DNA of 64,000 bases from Pseudomonas hefeiensis (GTDB taxonomy: Bacteria; Pseudomonadota; Gammaproteobacteria; Pseudomonadales; Pseudomonadaceae), in contig NZ_CP117449.1 in the NCBI RefSeq assembly GCF_030687835.1, positions 2,790,001 to 2,854,000 on the forward strand, written 5' to 3'. Below, one piece after another: positions 45,648-55,881 of this stretch (positions within the stretch are counted from its first letter, which is position 1; every line of letters begins with the position of its first letter). The translations under genes and the position numbers were made by a program. The notes beneath the pieces are model-generated. The model was not told where the DNA came from and ran no database searches. It saw nothing but the letters and a program-made list of their open reading frames with translations.

Positions 45648-46124
45648 CTACAGATCGTAAGTAAAGGATTCGACGTAAGTACTGCCGGCTGCCGGCTTGC
45701 CTGCGCCCTCGGACGTCAGGGGCACACTGACATCGGCGCGGGCATCACGCTTGTCTTCAACGGCACTGTCGATCCGGATCTGATACCCGGCATCGATCAG
45801 GGTATCTGCAAGCTCGACGCTGACTTTGAGTGTGCGTCCACTGCCGACACTGGCGCCGCTGACCCCGTCGAACTCGCTGGGATTGAGCTTGCTTCCACGT
45901 GCCCAGTCGCCCAGGTGCTTGTAATATTTGGATTTTTTCCCCGCTACCCAGAGTGTCTTCTGGTATTGACCGTTGGCGTCAGTGAGATAAATAGCCAGAT
46001 ACGCCTCATTGCCGCTGTAGCGTTTGAGTTGGGTCGTCAGGGTGACTTCACGGGCCTGGGCCAGCCCCGGCAGGGCGATGCTGATGGCGCCGGCGATGCA
46101 GGTTGCAGCGATAAATTTTTTCAT
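45648..46124 (-). CDS. DUF2271 periplasmic protein with flavinylation motif
   Basis: 158 residues; signal peptide MKKFIAATCIAGAISIALPGLAQA. The mature part is a beta-sandwich-like DUF2271 sequence. FDGVSGASVGSG (residues 85-96) contains D-x-x-S-G-A-S, the consensus recognised by ApbE, predicting FMN on Ser92. It is therefore a likely periplasmic electron carrier reduced by the PepSY-flavodoxin reductase next door and matured by ApbE. Motif and neighbours are seen; flavinylation itself is inferred. Confidence 0.85.
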   Translation of the reverse strand: MKKFIAATCIAGAISIALPGLAQAREVTLTTQLKRYSGNEAYLAIYLTDANGQYQKTLWVAGKKSKYYKHLGDWARGSKLNPSEFDGVSGASVGSGRTLKVSVELADTLIDAGYQIRIDSAVEDKRDARADVSVPLTSEGAGKPAAGSTYVESFTYDL

Positions 46125-46200
46125 GGCCTTGTCCTTTCTTGAGCGTTGATGCAGAGCCTGGACCTGCTTGCTGACAGCAACCTGAAGGGCAGCAAAATCG

Positions 46201-46527
46201 TCATTTGATCAGCGGCTTTCCGAGGTATTCCCTGCCATCGCTGTCGGCCCGAAAGTGGATCTCCAGCTTGCGCAGGTGCAGCGATGCCGGTGAGTAGCGG
46301 GCTTCGACAACATTGCCTTGGCGGTCCAGTCCCTTGAGCTTGTAACAACCGTCGTCGACCTTGATGCGCTGCACACTCCAGCCGTATTGCCGCTCTACCT
46401 GCTGACGCAAGGTTTCGCGTGATTGCCAGTCGCTGACGGGGTCGCTGCAGTCTTCGTCGGCCACCGCGTATCCGTTGAACAGCACCACGCTCAATAACGC
46501 GGTACTGGCTATAAAAGCTGATTTCAT
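46201..46527 (-). CDS. Small exported PepSY-domain protein
   Basis: 108 residues; signal SAFIASTALLSVVLFNGYAVADED. The remainder is a single PepSY domain (RETLRQQVERQYGWSVQRIKVDDGCYKLKGLDRQGNVVEARYSPASL). Such proteins accompany PepSY-TM reductases and two-component genes. First gene of the minus-strand electron-transfer operon and divergent from the response regulator, hence probably its main target. Confidence 0.85.
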   Translation of the reverse strand: MKSAFIASTALLSVVLFNGYAVADEDCSDPVSDWQSRETLRQQVERQYGWSVQRIKVDDGCYKLKGLDRQGNVVEARYSPASLHLRKLEIHFRADSDGREYLGKPLIK

Positions 46528-46658
46528 GATCTATCTCCTGTCGAGGCGCCATCGTTGGCATACCCTACGGCGCAATCCTGACAATCACCTGAATCTTCAG
46601 ATTGACCTCAGGTAAGGCGGTTAAGGTTCTGCACGACACCGAACACAGGAGCTGCCAG

Positions 46659-47318
46659 ATGCGGGTTTTATTGGTTGAGGATGCGCCAGGTTTGGGGGAA
46701 GCGGTGCGCGAGCAGATAGCCGATGATGGCCATGCGGTCGATTGGGTCCAGTGCCTGGACCATGCGCGCAACAGCATGCGTACCACACCCTACGATCTGG
46801 TACTGCTTGACCTGATGCTTCCGGACGGTCGCGGACTTGATTTTTTGCGTCAGCAGCGTGGCGCCGGGGTCGCGACGCCGGTGATCATCCTGACCGCACA
46901 GGATCAGATATCCGACCGCATCGCGGGTCTTAATGCCGGGGCCGATGATTATCTGGTCAAACCTTTCGACCTGTTCGAGCTCTCGGCACGCGTGGCTGCA
47001 GTGGCGCGTCGTTACAGCGGTAACCCCAACCCGCAGATCAAAATTGGCGAACTGCAACTGGATATGAGTGCTCGTACGGTGCTGCGCGCAGGTGCCACAG
47101 TGGACCTCACGGCGCGGGAGTGGGCATTGTTCGAGGCCTTCGTGCAGCGCCCTGGTGCACTGTTGTCCAAGTCGCAGCTTGAAGAGCGCCTGTACGCCTT
47201 TGGCGCCGAAATCGAGAGCAACACTATCGAGGTGTACATCAGTCGGCTGCGCAAGAAGCTAGGTCGTGATTTCATTGAAACCGTGCGTGGCATGGGCTAT
47301 CGGCTGATCTCTCCATGA
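46659..47318 (+). CDS. OmpR-family response regulator
   Basis: 219 residues from ATG 46659 (AGGAG upstream). The receiver has acidic LLVEDAP, phospho-Asp in LVLLDLMLPDGRG, and VKPFD. The C-terminal winged helix contains LTAREWALFEAFVQRPGALLSKSQLEERLY and NTIEVYISRLRKKLG, the QseB/PmrA-like subtype. Its stop overlaps the kinase start (ATGA). It faces the PepSY gene across 131 bp that contain repeated TTAAGG/GTAAGG half-sites, plausible binding sites. Confidence 0.92.
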   Translation: MRVLLVEDAPGLGEAVREQIADDGHAVDWVQCLDHARNSMRTTPYDLVLLDLMLPDGRGLDFLRQQRGAGVATPVIILTAQDQISDRIAGLNAGADDYLVKPFDLFELSARVAAVARRYSGNPNPQIKIGELQLDMSARTVLRAGATVDLTAREWALFEAFVQRPGALLSKSQLEERLYAFGAEIESNTIEVYISRLRKKLGRDFIETVRGMGYRLISP

Positions 47319-48659
47319 GCGCTCCCGTCAGTTTGCAAAAACGTCTTGGCGTTGGATTGACGCTGGGCATGACCTTGCTTTGGCTGGCAGCGACCGTCGG
47401 CACATGGCGGGTGGTGCAACATGAGCTGGACGAAGTGTTCGACAGCGCCCTGGAGGAGACCGCGCAACGGATCCTGCCCCTGGCTGTTCTGGAGATCAGC
47501 AATCGCGAAGAGCCGCACAACGCGCAACTTGTAGCTACCTTGAAAATGCACAAGGAACATCTGACCTACCTGGTGCGCGATGCCAGGGGGCAAGATCCTG
47601 ATGCAGTCTCACGACGCCAATCCGAAGATATTCCGCAAACAACCGGCTGAAGGTTTCTCCACAACTGAAAAATACCGCCTGTATGGCGCCAGTGCGCTAC
47701 GCGAGTCGGTGTTCATTGAAGTCGCCGAGCCTCTTGACCATCGCCTTGAGGCCGCGCGGGAGGCCTTGCTGGCCTTGTTATTGCCTTTGTTGGCGCTGAT
47801 TCCCATCAGCCTGGTGGGCACCTGGTTATTCGTACGTTTGAGTTTGCGCAGTGTCATGGCCTATCGGCGTGCCGTTGAGACCCGGGGAGTGGGTGACCTT
47901 TCGCCGATCAAGGTGTCGCGACTGCCGGCAGAGATCGATCCGCTGGCTGACGCGGTCAACCATCTGCTCAAGCGTTTGCGCAAAACCCTGGAGGCCGAGC
48001 GCAGCTTCACCGCCAACAGTGCCCATGAACTGCGTACACCACTGGCTGCGACGCTGGCGCAAGTCCAGCGACTGCGCCAAGAAGCGCCCGAAGGCCCCTT
48101 GCGGCTGCGTGCGGCAAAGATCGAAAAGTCGTTGCGCGAGCTGGCCCGGCTCTCGGAAAAGCTCATGCAGTTAGCCAAGGCAGAGGGCGGTGGGCTATTG
48201 GCGCAAATGCCTCAGGACCTCATTCCGTTGCTGGCCCATGTGGTCGATGAGTGGCGGCAGAGCAGCGGTCGCCAGATCGAACTCTTGCTTCCGGCTCAGG
48301 CCGGCGTCTACTCAACCATTGATCCAGACGCTTTTGGCATCCTTTTGCGTAACCTGATCGAAAATGCCTTGAAATACGGTGCGACGGAGCACCCCCTCGA
48401 AGTCAGCCTTTCTGACCAGGCGCAGTTGCGGGTGGTCAATGGCGGCCCGGTGGTGCCGCCGGCCAGATTGCAGGGACTGACTGAACGTTTTGTACGCGGT
48501 CAGAGCGACGCAAGGGGGTCAGGATTGGGGTTGGCGATCGCCAAAGCGATTGTGCTGGGGATCAACGGACAAATAACGCTGGCATCGCCGGCGACAGGCC
48601 GTCAGGACGGATTCGAAGTCAGCGTATGGTTACCGCTCGCCTCGGCGACCCAAGACTGA
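47315..48659 (+). pseudogene. Sensor histidine kinase (one frameshift)
   Basis: Corrected, ~447 residues. First helix LGVGLTLGMTLLWLAATVGTW, periplasmic sensor ~100 residues, second helix ALLALLLPLLALIPISLVGTWLF, HAMP-like linker, H-box SAHELRTPLAATL, N-box LLRNLIENALKYG, and G-box GSGLGLAIAKAIV. Frame is lost in the five-G run 47586-47590: dropping one G links YLVRDARG to KILMQSHDANPKIF. As written the kinase ends after ~111 residues. Co-operonic with the response regulator. If the lesion is real, the response regulator is orphaned. Confidence 0.87.
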
Positions 48660-48734
48660 AAAGCATGTTTTGCATGCTCTGCAGCCTTGGGCCCGGTTTG
48701 GTTAGGGGAAGCAGGTGGGATAACCCCGCCACAC

Positions 48735-50450
48735 TTATTGCTTGCGTCCGGACAACGGCGGCGTCCGGGGCGGGATCACTCGTTTGGAGCCCGTCGACTC
48801 AAACGCCGAAGCCAGGCGCAACAGGGTCGAATCGTCATAGGCCCGTCCGGCAAACGTCAGCCCCACGGGCATGCCGATGTCCGCCATCACGCCCATTGGT
48901 ACAGTCACGGTGGGCACGCCCAGGTGCCGGATAGCAAGGTTGCCATTGGCGACCCAGACCCCGTTGCTCCAGGCGATATCGGCGGACGCCGGGTTTATAT
49001 CAGCATCTGCGGGGCCAACGTCGGCGACTGTCGGGAATATCACCGCATCGAGCCCAAGCTGATCCATCCAGTCTTCAAGATCGATTCGACGTGTCTGTTC
49101 AAGACCCCGCAGTCCGTCCGCCAGGGTGGGGATCTGGTCCCACGGCGTAATGCCGCGCTCGGCCATCCTGACGTATTCATCCATGCCGGCGGCAAGGTCG
49201 TCCTCACGGTTGGGCAGGGTGCCCGGGTCGTGGGGGAATATTAGCGGCCCGTCGACATCGGCCAGGCGATTGAGTTTCGGATCGGCGTTGGCCCGCAGAA
49301 AATCATCGAACGCCCAGGCCGACAGGTCCCACAACTCATGGTGCAGGAACTCCTTGGACACCAGGCCCCGAGTAAACACGGTCGGCGCCCCCGGACGATC
49401 ACCTTCACAATTGGACACCAACGGGAAATCGACCTCGATCACTTGCGCGCCACAGGCTTGGAGCGCCTTGCGGGCGTCTTCCCACAGGGCCATCACTGAG
49501 GCGCGGGTGTTGATTCGCTGCCCCGTCGGCCCGCCAATGCCGGGAGCCTCAGCCGTGCCCGCTTCGGGATCGGCGTTGATGTACATGCGCGGTACACCGA
49601 AGCGGATCCCCGCGAGTGCTTCCTTGTGGGCGGCAAGGCCTGGGTATGAGGCGGGGCGAACCGAGTCGACAGGCGCAAGGGGCACCCAGGGTTGCATGCG
49701 CCACAGGTCGCCCCGGGTGTCAGGATCATCCGCCACCACGACGTCGAGTACTTCGAGAAGATCCGCCATCGTCCTGGCGTAGGGCACGACAACGTCCATC
49801 GTTGGCGTCAACGGCCAATTGCCGCGTACCGAAATCACCCCGCGTGAAGGTGTATAGGCGCACAACCCGTTGTTCGAGGCCGGGCCTCGGCCGCTCGACC
49901 AGGTTTCTTCGGCAAGGCCGAACGCGGCGAAACTGGCTGCCGTTGCAGTGCCAGCACCGTTTGAGGAGCCCGATGCGAAAGGCGCGGTGAGGTAGTGCGC
50001 GTTATAGGGGCTTTCAGCCCGGCCATACACCCCGCGCTGCATGCCGCCGTTGGCCATCGGGGGCATATTGGTCTTGCCCAGGCAGATCGCCCCGGCGGCG
50101 CGAAGCCGTTCGATGGTGAACGCGTCGCGATAGGCGATCAGGTTCGCGAACGCCGGACTGCCAGACGCGGCTGTGAGCCCCTTCACCAGATAACTGTCCT
50201 TGGCGGTATAGGGAATGCCATCGAGCGGACCCAGGGTTTGCCCCTTGGCGCGACGGGCATCGGACGCCTGTGCTTCTTTCAGGGCATCGGGATTTCGCAC
50301 GACCACAGCGTTGAGGGCGGTGGACGTGTCGGCGCCGTCGTAGGCATCGATCCTGGCAAGGTAAGCCTGGACGAGCTCGACCGCGGTCGTCTGACCGGCC
50401 TGGAGCGCTGCGCGCAGTTGTGCGATGGAGACTTCGGTGATTTCGATCAT
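48735..50450 (-). CDS. Amidase-signature family hydrolase
   Basis: 571 residues from ATG 50450. GIPYTAKDSYLVKG holds the catalytic Lys. FASGSSNGAGTATAASFAAFG and WSSGRGPASNNG correspond to the Ser-cisSer-Ser region, though the second block departs from the usual DTGGSIRxPA, marking a divergent subfamily. Hydrolyses an amide or peptide-like bond, substrate unknown. No signal peptide. Convergent with the kinase gene. An upstream ATG (50495) adds 15 unconserved residues. Confidence 0.83.
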   Translation of the reverse strand: MIEITEVSIAQLRAALQAGQTTAVELVQAYLARIDAYDGADTSTALNAVVVRNPDALKEAQASDARRAKGQTLGPLDGIPYTAKDSYLVKGLTAASGSPAFANLIAYRDAFTIERLRAAGAICLGKTNMPPMANGGMQRGVYGRAESPYNAHYLTAPFASGSSNGAGTATAASFAAFGLAEETWSSGRGPASNNGLCAYTPSRGVISVRGNWPLTPTMDVVVPYARTMADLLEVLDVVVADDPDTRGDLWRMQPWVPLAPVDSVRPASYPGLAAHKEALAGIRFGVPRMYINADPEAGTAEAPGIGGPTGQRINTRASVMALWEDARKALQACGAQVIEVDFPLVSNCEGDRPGAPTVFTRGLVSKEFLHHELWDLSAWAFDDFLRANADPKLNRLADVDGPLIFPHDPGTLPNREDDLAAGMDEYVRMAERGITPWDQIPTLADGLRGLEQTRRIDLEDWMDQLGLDAVIFPTVADVGPADADINPASADIAWSNGVWVANGNLAIRHLGVPTVTVPMGVMADIGMPVGLTFAGRAYDDSTLLRLASAFESTGSKRVIPPRTPPLSGRKQ

Positions 50451-50716
50451 GCTGTTACCGTTGCGGCTGACGGGGGGCGTGACGCGCGGGGCCATTCAAA
50501 CTGGATCTTGGACACTTCAGATATCTCAAAGTGGGTTCTCATGTCGGTGGCATGCACTTTACTACGGGATAACCGCCAGAGGGCCTAATTAGAAAACCGC
50601 CCACCCTCGGGCAGTACCTTTTGTATAGAATACGGCCCAAGGGTGTCACCGCAAACCGCGGCAGGGCAGGTTCAATCAAGCGCAGGTCGGGCCGCCAGCG
50701 CGGAGTCGCTGTGCCT

Positions 50717-51910
50717 ATGAGCCCGGAACCGTTGCGCCTGAATAATAAAAGTGAGTCACCTTCCGCCATGGCTTTCCTCTCCCGTTTTTTCGCCGCTGAA
50801 TCCGCCGGTGGCCTGATCCTGATGGCTTCCGCCCTGGCCGCGCTGATCGTGGCCAATTCACCCTGGTCAGAAGTGTACTTCTCCACGCTGCACATCAAAG
50901 CCCTGGGGCTTTCGGTGGGGCACTGGATCAATGATGGCCTGATGGCTCTGTTCTTTTTACTGGTCGGCCTTGAGATCAAGCGTGAAATGCTTGAAGGTCA
51001 ATTGTCGAGCTGGGGTCAACGGGCCCTTCCTGGATTTGCGGCGCTGGGCGGCATGCTGCTGCCGGGCCTGATCTACGTGGCGATCAACTGGGGCAATGCG
51101 CAGACTTTGGGCGGCTGGGCGATTCCCACCGCGACTGACATCGCGTTTGCTTTGGGGGTCCTGTCGCTGCTCGGCAAGCGTGTGCCGATTTCCTTGAAAA
51201 TCTTCCTCTCCGCGCTGGCGATTCTGGATGACCTTGGGGCCGTCCTCATCATCGCGATCTTCTACACCAGCGATTTGTCGGTGAATATGTTGCTGGCGTC
51301 CCTGGGCGTTACGGCACTGCTGGTGGTACTCAACCGTTGCGGCGTCAAACGGCTGTTTCCCTATGTGATAGCCGGTGCACTGCTCTGGTACTTCATGCTG
51401 CAATCGGGCATCCATGCGACGTTGGCCGGGGTCATTCTTGCCCTGTGTATTCCGCTTGGGGACTCCAACGAAGGAGGGTGGTCGCCGCTGCTCTACCTTG
51501 AAGAAAAAATGCATCCGTGGGTGGCTTATGCGGTCGTGCCGATCTTCGGCTTCGCCAACGCCGGCGTGTCCCTGGCCGGTATTTCGCTGAAGAACCTGAT
51601 CGATCCGGTACCGATGGGCGTGGCGATGGGGCTGCTGTTGGGTAAACAGCTCGGGGTGTTCGGGCTGGCGGCGTTGGCCATTCGTTTCGGCCTGGCCAAA
51701 CTGCCTGAAGGGGCCAGATGGTCGCAGATGTACGGCGTGGCGCTGTTGTGCGGGATCGGGTTCACCATGAGCCTGTTTATCGGTGCGCTGGCATTTCCCA
51801 ATGCGCCGCACCTGGTCGATGAGGTCAAAGTCGGTGTGCTGCTGGGCTCGACCCTGTCAGCCATCATCGGGGTCATGTTGCTGATGAAGGTAGGCTCCAA
51901 GAAAAACTGA
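50717..51910 (+). CDS. nhaA: Na+/H+ antiporter NhaA
   Basis: 397 residues from ATG 50717 (ATG 50768 also possible). NhaA landmarks: [55 protein letters not shown] and the ion-binding Asp pair in [20 protein letters not shown]; eleven to twelve helices. Exchanges protons for Na+ at alkaline pH. Single gene; a TATAGAAT box at ~50632-50639 may be its -10. A hairpin follows the stop. Confidence 0.93.
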   Translation: MSPEPLRLNNKSESPSAMAFLSRFFAAESAGGLILMASALAALIVANSPWSEVYFSTLHIKALGLSVGHWINDGLMALFFLLVGLEIKREMLEGQLSSWGQRALPGFAALGGMLLPGLIYVAINWGNAQTLGGWAIPTATDIAFALGVLSLLGKRVPISLKIFLSALAILDDLGAVLIIAIFYTSDLSVNMLLASLGVTALLVVLNRCGVKRLFPYVIAGALLWYFMLQSGIHATLAGVILALCIPLGDSNEGGWSPLLYLEEKMHPWVAYAVVPIFGFANAGVSLAGISLKNLIDPVPMGVAMGLLLGKQLGVFGLAALAIRFGLAKLPEGARWSQMYGVALLCGIGFTMSLFIGALAFPNAPHLVDEVKVGVLLGSTLSAIIGVMLLMKVGSKKN

Positions 51911-51915
51911 TGTGA

Positions 51916-51946
51916 AACGCGGCAGGGGCATTTTCCATGCCGCGTT
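51916..51946 (+). terminator. Hairpin after nhaA
   Basis: AACGCGGCA and TGCCGCGTT form a nine-bp perfect stem around a 13-base loop, starting six bases after the nhaA stop. No U-tract, so possibly bidirectional with the convergent usp gene. Confidence 0.6.
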
Positions 51947-52018
51947 ATCCGGATCATCTCGATTGGGTTAACCACAGTATTTCGCGTTGGCAGCGATGCT
52001 GTGGTTTATAGAGTGAGA

Positions 52019-52870
52019 TCAACGGAGCAACAAGACCGGCACGGTGGCTGTTCGAAGCATTGTCGTGGTTGTGCTGCCTACCAGAAATTGCCTGATGCGT
52101 GAGTGTCCGTAGGCACCCATGACCAGCAGATCAATGCCGTGTTCCGCCTGATAAGCATGCAGGGCCGTCTCCACCTCGCCTTGGCGGATTTGCGCCTGGA
52201 CGACGAAGCCTGAAGAAAGCAGCATGTCGTGTGCTTTCTCCAGCGCCTCTCGATTGCTTTCAGACTCCGCACCAACCATGACAAGGTGCAGCGGTAAACC
52301 TTCGCAAAGTGGGCTGGCTGCAAGCATTTGCACGGTTTTGTAGGCTGTGGGGCTGCCGTCAAAGGCAAGCATCACTTTTTCAGGTTCTTTATAGCCACTG
52401 GCGGTGATCAGGATGGGCCGGTGAAGGGTCCGTACTACCGCCTCGATTTGGCTGCCCAGGCTGTGTGCGTTGCGCGTGCTGTCTTCACCCACTTTGCCGA
52501 TGACCAACAGCCGAATCTCGTCCTGAAGGTCGTTCAGACTTTCGACCAAATGTCCGTGACGCTGTTTCAGCTCAGGAATGGCGGCGCCGCCAATGACCGT
52601 TCGCTCCCTGGCCTTTTCAAGCATGTCCTGTCCCTGTTCCAGGGCCAGCCTGGCGCGCCGGGCATCCAGCGTAGCCAGTTCCTCCAGCAGGTGTTCTCGG
52701 CTGCCCAGGCCAATACTTCCACTCAGGTCTGCGCCTGCCGGGTACTTCTCTTCATCCAGTACATGCAGCAAGGTGAGAGGCGCATCAAGTCGTTGCGAGG
52801 CCCAAGCTGCGTAATCGCAGACCGCCACAGAGGATTGTGAGTTATCAATGCATGCCATTACGTGGGTCAT
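52019..52870 (-). CDS. Tandem universal stress protein
   Basis: 283 residues, two UspA domains. The second ends GAYGHSRIRQFLVGSTTTTMLRTATVPVLLLR with the G-x2-G-x9-G(S/T) ATP-binding pattern; the first (MTHVMACIDNSQSSVAVCDYAAW) ends less canonically at LLVIGKVGEDSTRNAHSLGSQIEAVVR. It starts 11 bp after the SulP gene, so they are one operon. Pairing of USP with SulP suggests regulation of, or stress response tied to, the anion transporter. Confidence 0.9.
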   Translation of the reverse strand: MTHVMACIDNSQSSVAVCDYAAWASQRLDAPLTLLHVLDEEKYPAGADLSGSIGLGSREHLLEELATLDARRARLALEQGQDMLEKARERTVIGGAAIPELKQRHGHLVESLNDLQDEIRLLVIGKVGEDSTRNAHSLGSQIEAVVRTLHRPILITASGYKEPEKVMLAFDGSPTAYKTVQMLAASPLCEGLPLHLVMVGAESESNREALEKAHDMLLSSGFVVQAQIRQGEVETALHAYQAEHGIDLLVMGAYGHSRIRQFLVGSTTTTMLRTATVPVLLLR

Positions 52871-52881
52871 TGTCGATCTCC

Positions 52882-54369
52882 TTAGTGGCTCATGAGTTTG
52901 TCGATGGCGTCAGGTTTGTCATGCACGCCAAAGCGGTCAACGATGGTGGCGCTGGCTTCATTCATACCCAGCACCTCGACCTCGGCCCCTTCACGACGGA
53001 ACTTGATAACCACCTTGTCCAGGGCTGCAACGGCAGTGATGTCCCAGAAATGCGCCCGGGTCAGATCGATGGTGACTTTCCTGAGTGCTTCCTTGAAGTC
53101 GAAGACATCGGTGAATTTGTCCGCAGAGCTGAAGAACACCTGACCCACAACCCGGTAGGTGCGGTGCGAGTCTTGCTCTTCAAGACTGCTTTTGATGTCC
53201 AGGTAATGTCCGACTTTGTTGGCAAAAAACAGTGATGCCAGCAACACGCCTACCAGTACGCCGTAGGCCAGGTTATGCGTTGCCACGACCACCACGACAG
53301 TCGCAACCATGACGATGTTGGTCGACAAGGGATGTTCTTTGAGATTGCGCAGGGAGTCCCAGCTGAAGGTGCCGATGGACACCATGATCATCACCGCAAC
53401 CAATGCCGCCATTGGGATTCTGGAAAGCGATTCCCCCAGGAACACCACCATCAGTAACAGGAAAATACCCGCACATAAGGTGGACAGACGGGTACGGCCA
53501 CCGGACTTCACGTTGATGATCGACTGGCCAATCATGGCGCAGCCCGCCATGCCACCCAACATCCCGGCGGCGATGTTGGCAACACCTTGCCCCTTGCATT
53601 CGCGGTTTTTGTTGCTGCTGGTATCGGTCAAGTCATCCACGATGGTTGCGGTCATCATCGACTCGAGCAGGCCCACGACGGCAAGGGCAGCCGAGTACGG
53701 AAAGATGATGCGCAGGGTTTCCAGGTTCAGCGGCACCTCAGGCCACAGGAAAACCGGCAGTGTGTCCGGCAGTTGCCCCATATCCCCCACGGTGCGGATA
53801 TCCAGCCCCAGGTAGATGGCAATGGCGGTCAGGGTCAGGATGCACACCAGCGGCGAGGGAATCAGCTTGCCGATTTTCGGTACATACGGAAACAGGTAGA
53901 TAATTCCCAGACCGGCAGCGGTCATCGCGTAGACGTGCCAGGTGACGTTGGTGAGTTCAGGCAATTGCGCCATGAAAATCAGGATCGCCAACGCATTCAC
54001 AAAACCGGTGACGACCGAGCGCGAAACAAAACGCATCAGTGAGCCGAGCTTAAGATAACCCGCGAGGATTTGCAGCACCCCGCAGAGGAGGGTGGCTGCC
54101 AGCAGGTATTGAAGTCCGTGTTCTTTAACCAGGGTGACCATCAGTAGCGCCATGGCACCGGTCGCCGCCGAGATCATGCCGGGGCGGCCACCCACGAAGG
54201 CAATGACGGCACAGATACAAAAGGAAGCATAGAGGCCGACCTTGGGGTCGACGCCGGCAATGATAGAAAAGGCAATGGCTTCCGGGACCAGCGCCAAAGC
54301 GACCACGAGACCTGCCAGCATGTCTGCACGGACGTTGGAAAACCATGTTTGTTTGAGTGATTGCAGCAT
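52882..54369 (-). CDS. SulP-family anion transporter with STAS domain
   Basis: 495 residues from ATG 54369. Signature [28 protein letters not shown], ten or more helices, then a cytosolic STAS domain (~390-495; [25 protein letters not shown]). SulP proteins carry sulfate, bicarbonate or dicarboxylates. The subgroup with VPEAIAF...[20 protein letters not shown] includes bicarbonate-type members, but substrate is not certain. First gene of the sulP-usp operon. Confidence 0.9.
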   Translation of the reverse strand: MLQSLKQTWFSNVRADMLAGLVVALALVPEAIAFSIIAGVDPKVGLYASFCICAVIAFVGGRPGMISAATGAMALLMVTLVKEHGLQYLLAATLLCGVLQILAGYLKLGSLMRFVSRSVVTGFVNALAILIFMAQLPELTNVTWHVYAMTAAGLGIIYLFPYVPKIGKLIPSPLVCILTLTAIAIYLGLDIRTVGDMGQLPDTLPVFLWPEVPLNLETLRIIFPYSAALAVVGLLESMMTATIVDDLTDTSSNKNRECKGQGVANIAAGMLGGMAGCAMIGQSIINVKSGGRTRLSTLCAGIFLLLMVVFLGESLSRIPMAALVAVMIMVSIGTFSWDSLRNLKEHPLSTNIVMVATVVVVVATHNLAYGVLVGVLLASLFFANKVGHYLDIKSSLEEQDSHRTYRVVGQVFFSSADKFTDVFDFKEALRKVTIDLTRAHFWDITAVAALDKVVIKFRREGAEVEVLGMNEASATIVDRFGVHDKPDAIDKLMSH

Positions 54370-54696
54370 CAGGATATCCAGGGCAATGCACCGCACGCAC
54401 ACCCATTGAAGGGCGAGCACGTCGATACGAATTCAAGTTGTATGGATTATTTTGCTGTGTGCTTAAGGTGTAGGAACCGGGCATGCAGCAGTGCGTATCC
54501 GCGAGCGAAACCGGCGGAAGCAAGGTGTTGCGAGGGGGCGTAGCGCTAAGGCGGCGTAGGCAGCCAGTTGGAGCGGGACAAGGTATTTCCTTCGATGGAT
54601 CTTGAATTGAGGCCGTGATCATACCCGCCGGCGTCGCTCATGCACAACCGGCAGGGGGGCAGTATCCCTAGCATATGGAGCCGCTGCGCAGGAGGT
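54370..54696. other. 327-bp region between sulP and arsO
   Basis: Holds the sulP promoter (AT-rich 54430-54470) and GC-rich filler downstream of the arsO stop. No gene, no clear repeat. It is the left boundary of the arsenic island. Confidence 0.5.
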
Positions 54697-55782
54697 TCAG
54701 TTTTGCGCTAAGAGTGGGCGAGCGGCATCCGGGTTGCGAAGATGGTCAAGCAAATGTGGCAGCAGGTGCCCGGCATCTGGCCCGACGCCTCTTAAGGTTG
54801 CAGAGGCAAAATTGCGTTGCTTGGGCAGGCCTACGAAGTACAAGCCGGGAATATGCATGGCGCGTCCGTTGCGCTGCGCCACATGACCTTTTTCGTCCAG
54901 CACTGGCAGACCTTCGAGAAACGGCAGGTTTGGACGAAATCCTGTGGCAAACACCAGGGTATCAACGGCTTCGTGCTGTCCATCGCTCCAGATAATGCCG
55001 GTTGGGGTGACCTGGGTGAACATGGCGGCCTGATTGAAATACCCGGCTTTCAACGCCTTGCGGTAAGTGCCGTCATCCAGTACCGGTGTACTTTGGTCGT
55101 TCAGCCAGCGGGTTTTTCCCAGACCTGTCCATTTCAACCAGGTATGAAAATCCGCCCCCAATATCCGTTGGGGCGCGAACCGAATGGCTTCGCGTGTAGC
55201 CAGCGTAACGCTGGCCACCTTGGCCAAATCGTAAGCGATCTGCACCGCGGAGTTCGCCGCGCCCACCACGACGACGCGGTTTGCCCTGAAGGGCTCCGAA
55301 TGTCGATATTCAGCACTGTGAAGCTGAGTGCCATTGAAGCTCTCGAGTCCCGGAATATCAGGTGTGTAGGGGCGGCTGAAGGCGCCGGATGCCACGACCA
55401 GCGCCCTTGTCAGAAAGTGTTGTCCGGTGGCCGCAGTTATTCTGAACCCTTCATTGACCTGATCTACCCGCGTGGCTTGAACCCCTTGGCGGATCGGTAG
55501 CTGAAAGAATTCGGCATATTCCTTGAGGTAGCGCACCACTTCATCACGAGTAGGGTAGTGACCTGGAGCTGCGGGAAATGGCATTCCCGGTAGAGAGGAG
55601 TAGGCAGCAGGCGAGAACAGTTCGAGGCTGTCATAGTAGTTACGCCAGTTTCCGCCCGGTTGCCGTTGCTCGTCGAGGATAAGGAAACTCAGCCCTTGGC
55701 GTTTCAGGTGCCAACCGCTAGCCAGTCCTGCCTGGCCAGCGCCGATGACAACCACATCGAATGGCTGATCTGTTTGGTTCAT
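54697..55782 (-). CDS. arsO: Flavin-dependent monooxygenase of the ars operon (ArsO)
   Basis: 361 residues from ATG 55782. FAD site VVIGAGQAGLASGWHL, GGNWRNYYDSLELFSPAAYSSLPG, NADPH site VVVGAANSAVQIAYDLA, and FATGF near the C-terminus: the single-component flavin monooxygenase layout called ArsO when found in ars loci. Proposed to act on an arsenical; the reaction is not firmly established. Last of arsA-acr3-arsO, but separated from acr3 by 106 bp and a hairpin, so it may need readthrough or its own promoter. Confidence 0.82.
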   Translation of the reverse strand: MNQTDQPFDVVVIGAGQAGLASGWHLKRQGLSFLILDEQRQPGGNWRNYYDSLELFSPAAYSSLPGMPFPAAPGHYPTRDEVVRYLKEYAEFFQLPIRQGVQATRVDQVNEGFRITAATGQHFLTRALVVASGAFSRPYTPDIPGLESFNGTQLHSAEYRHSEPFRANRVVVVGAANSAVQIAYDLAKVASVTLATREAIRFAPQRILGADFHTWLKWTGLGKTRWLNDQSTPVLDDGTYRKALKAGYFNQAAMFTQVTPTGIIWSDGQHEAVDTLVFATGFRPNLPFLEGLPVLDEKGHVAQRNGRAMHIPGLYFVGLPKQRNFASATLRGVGPDAGHLLPHLLDHLRNPDAARPLLAQN

Positions 55783-55881
55783 GTGTGCGCACCTATACAC
55801 GGATGTGGATAAAAAAATCAGCTCGATCTGTCAGGGCAGCATAAGGCGATGATGCGTTTGCACATGTAAAGCGTCGATAAA

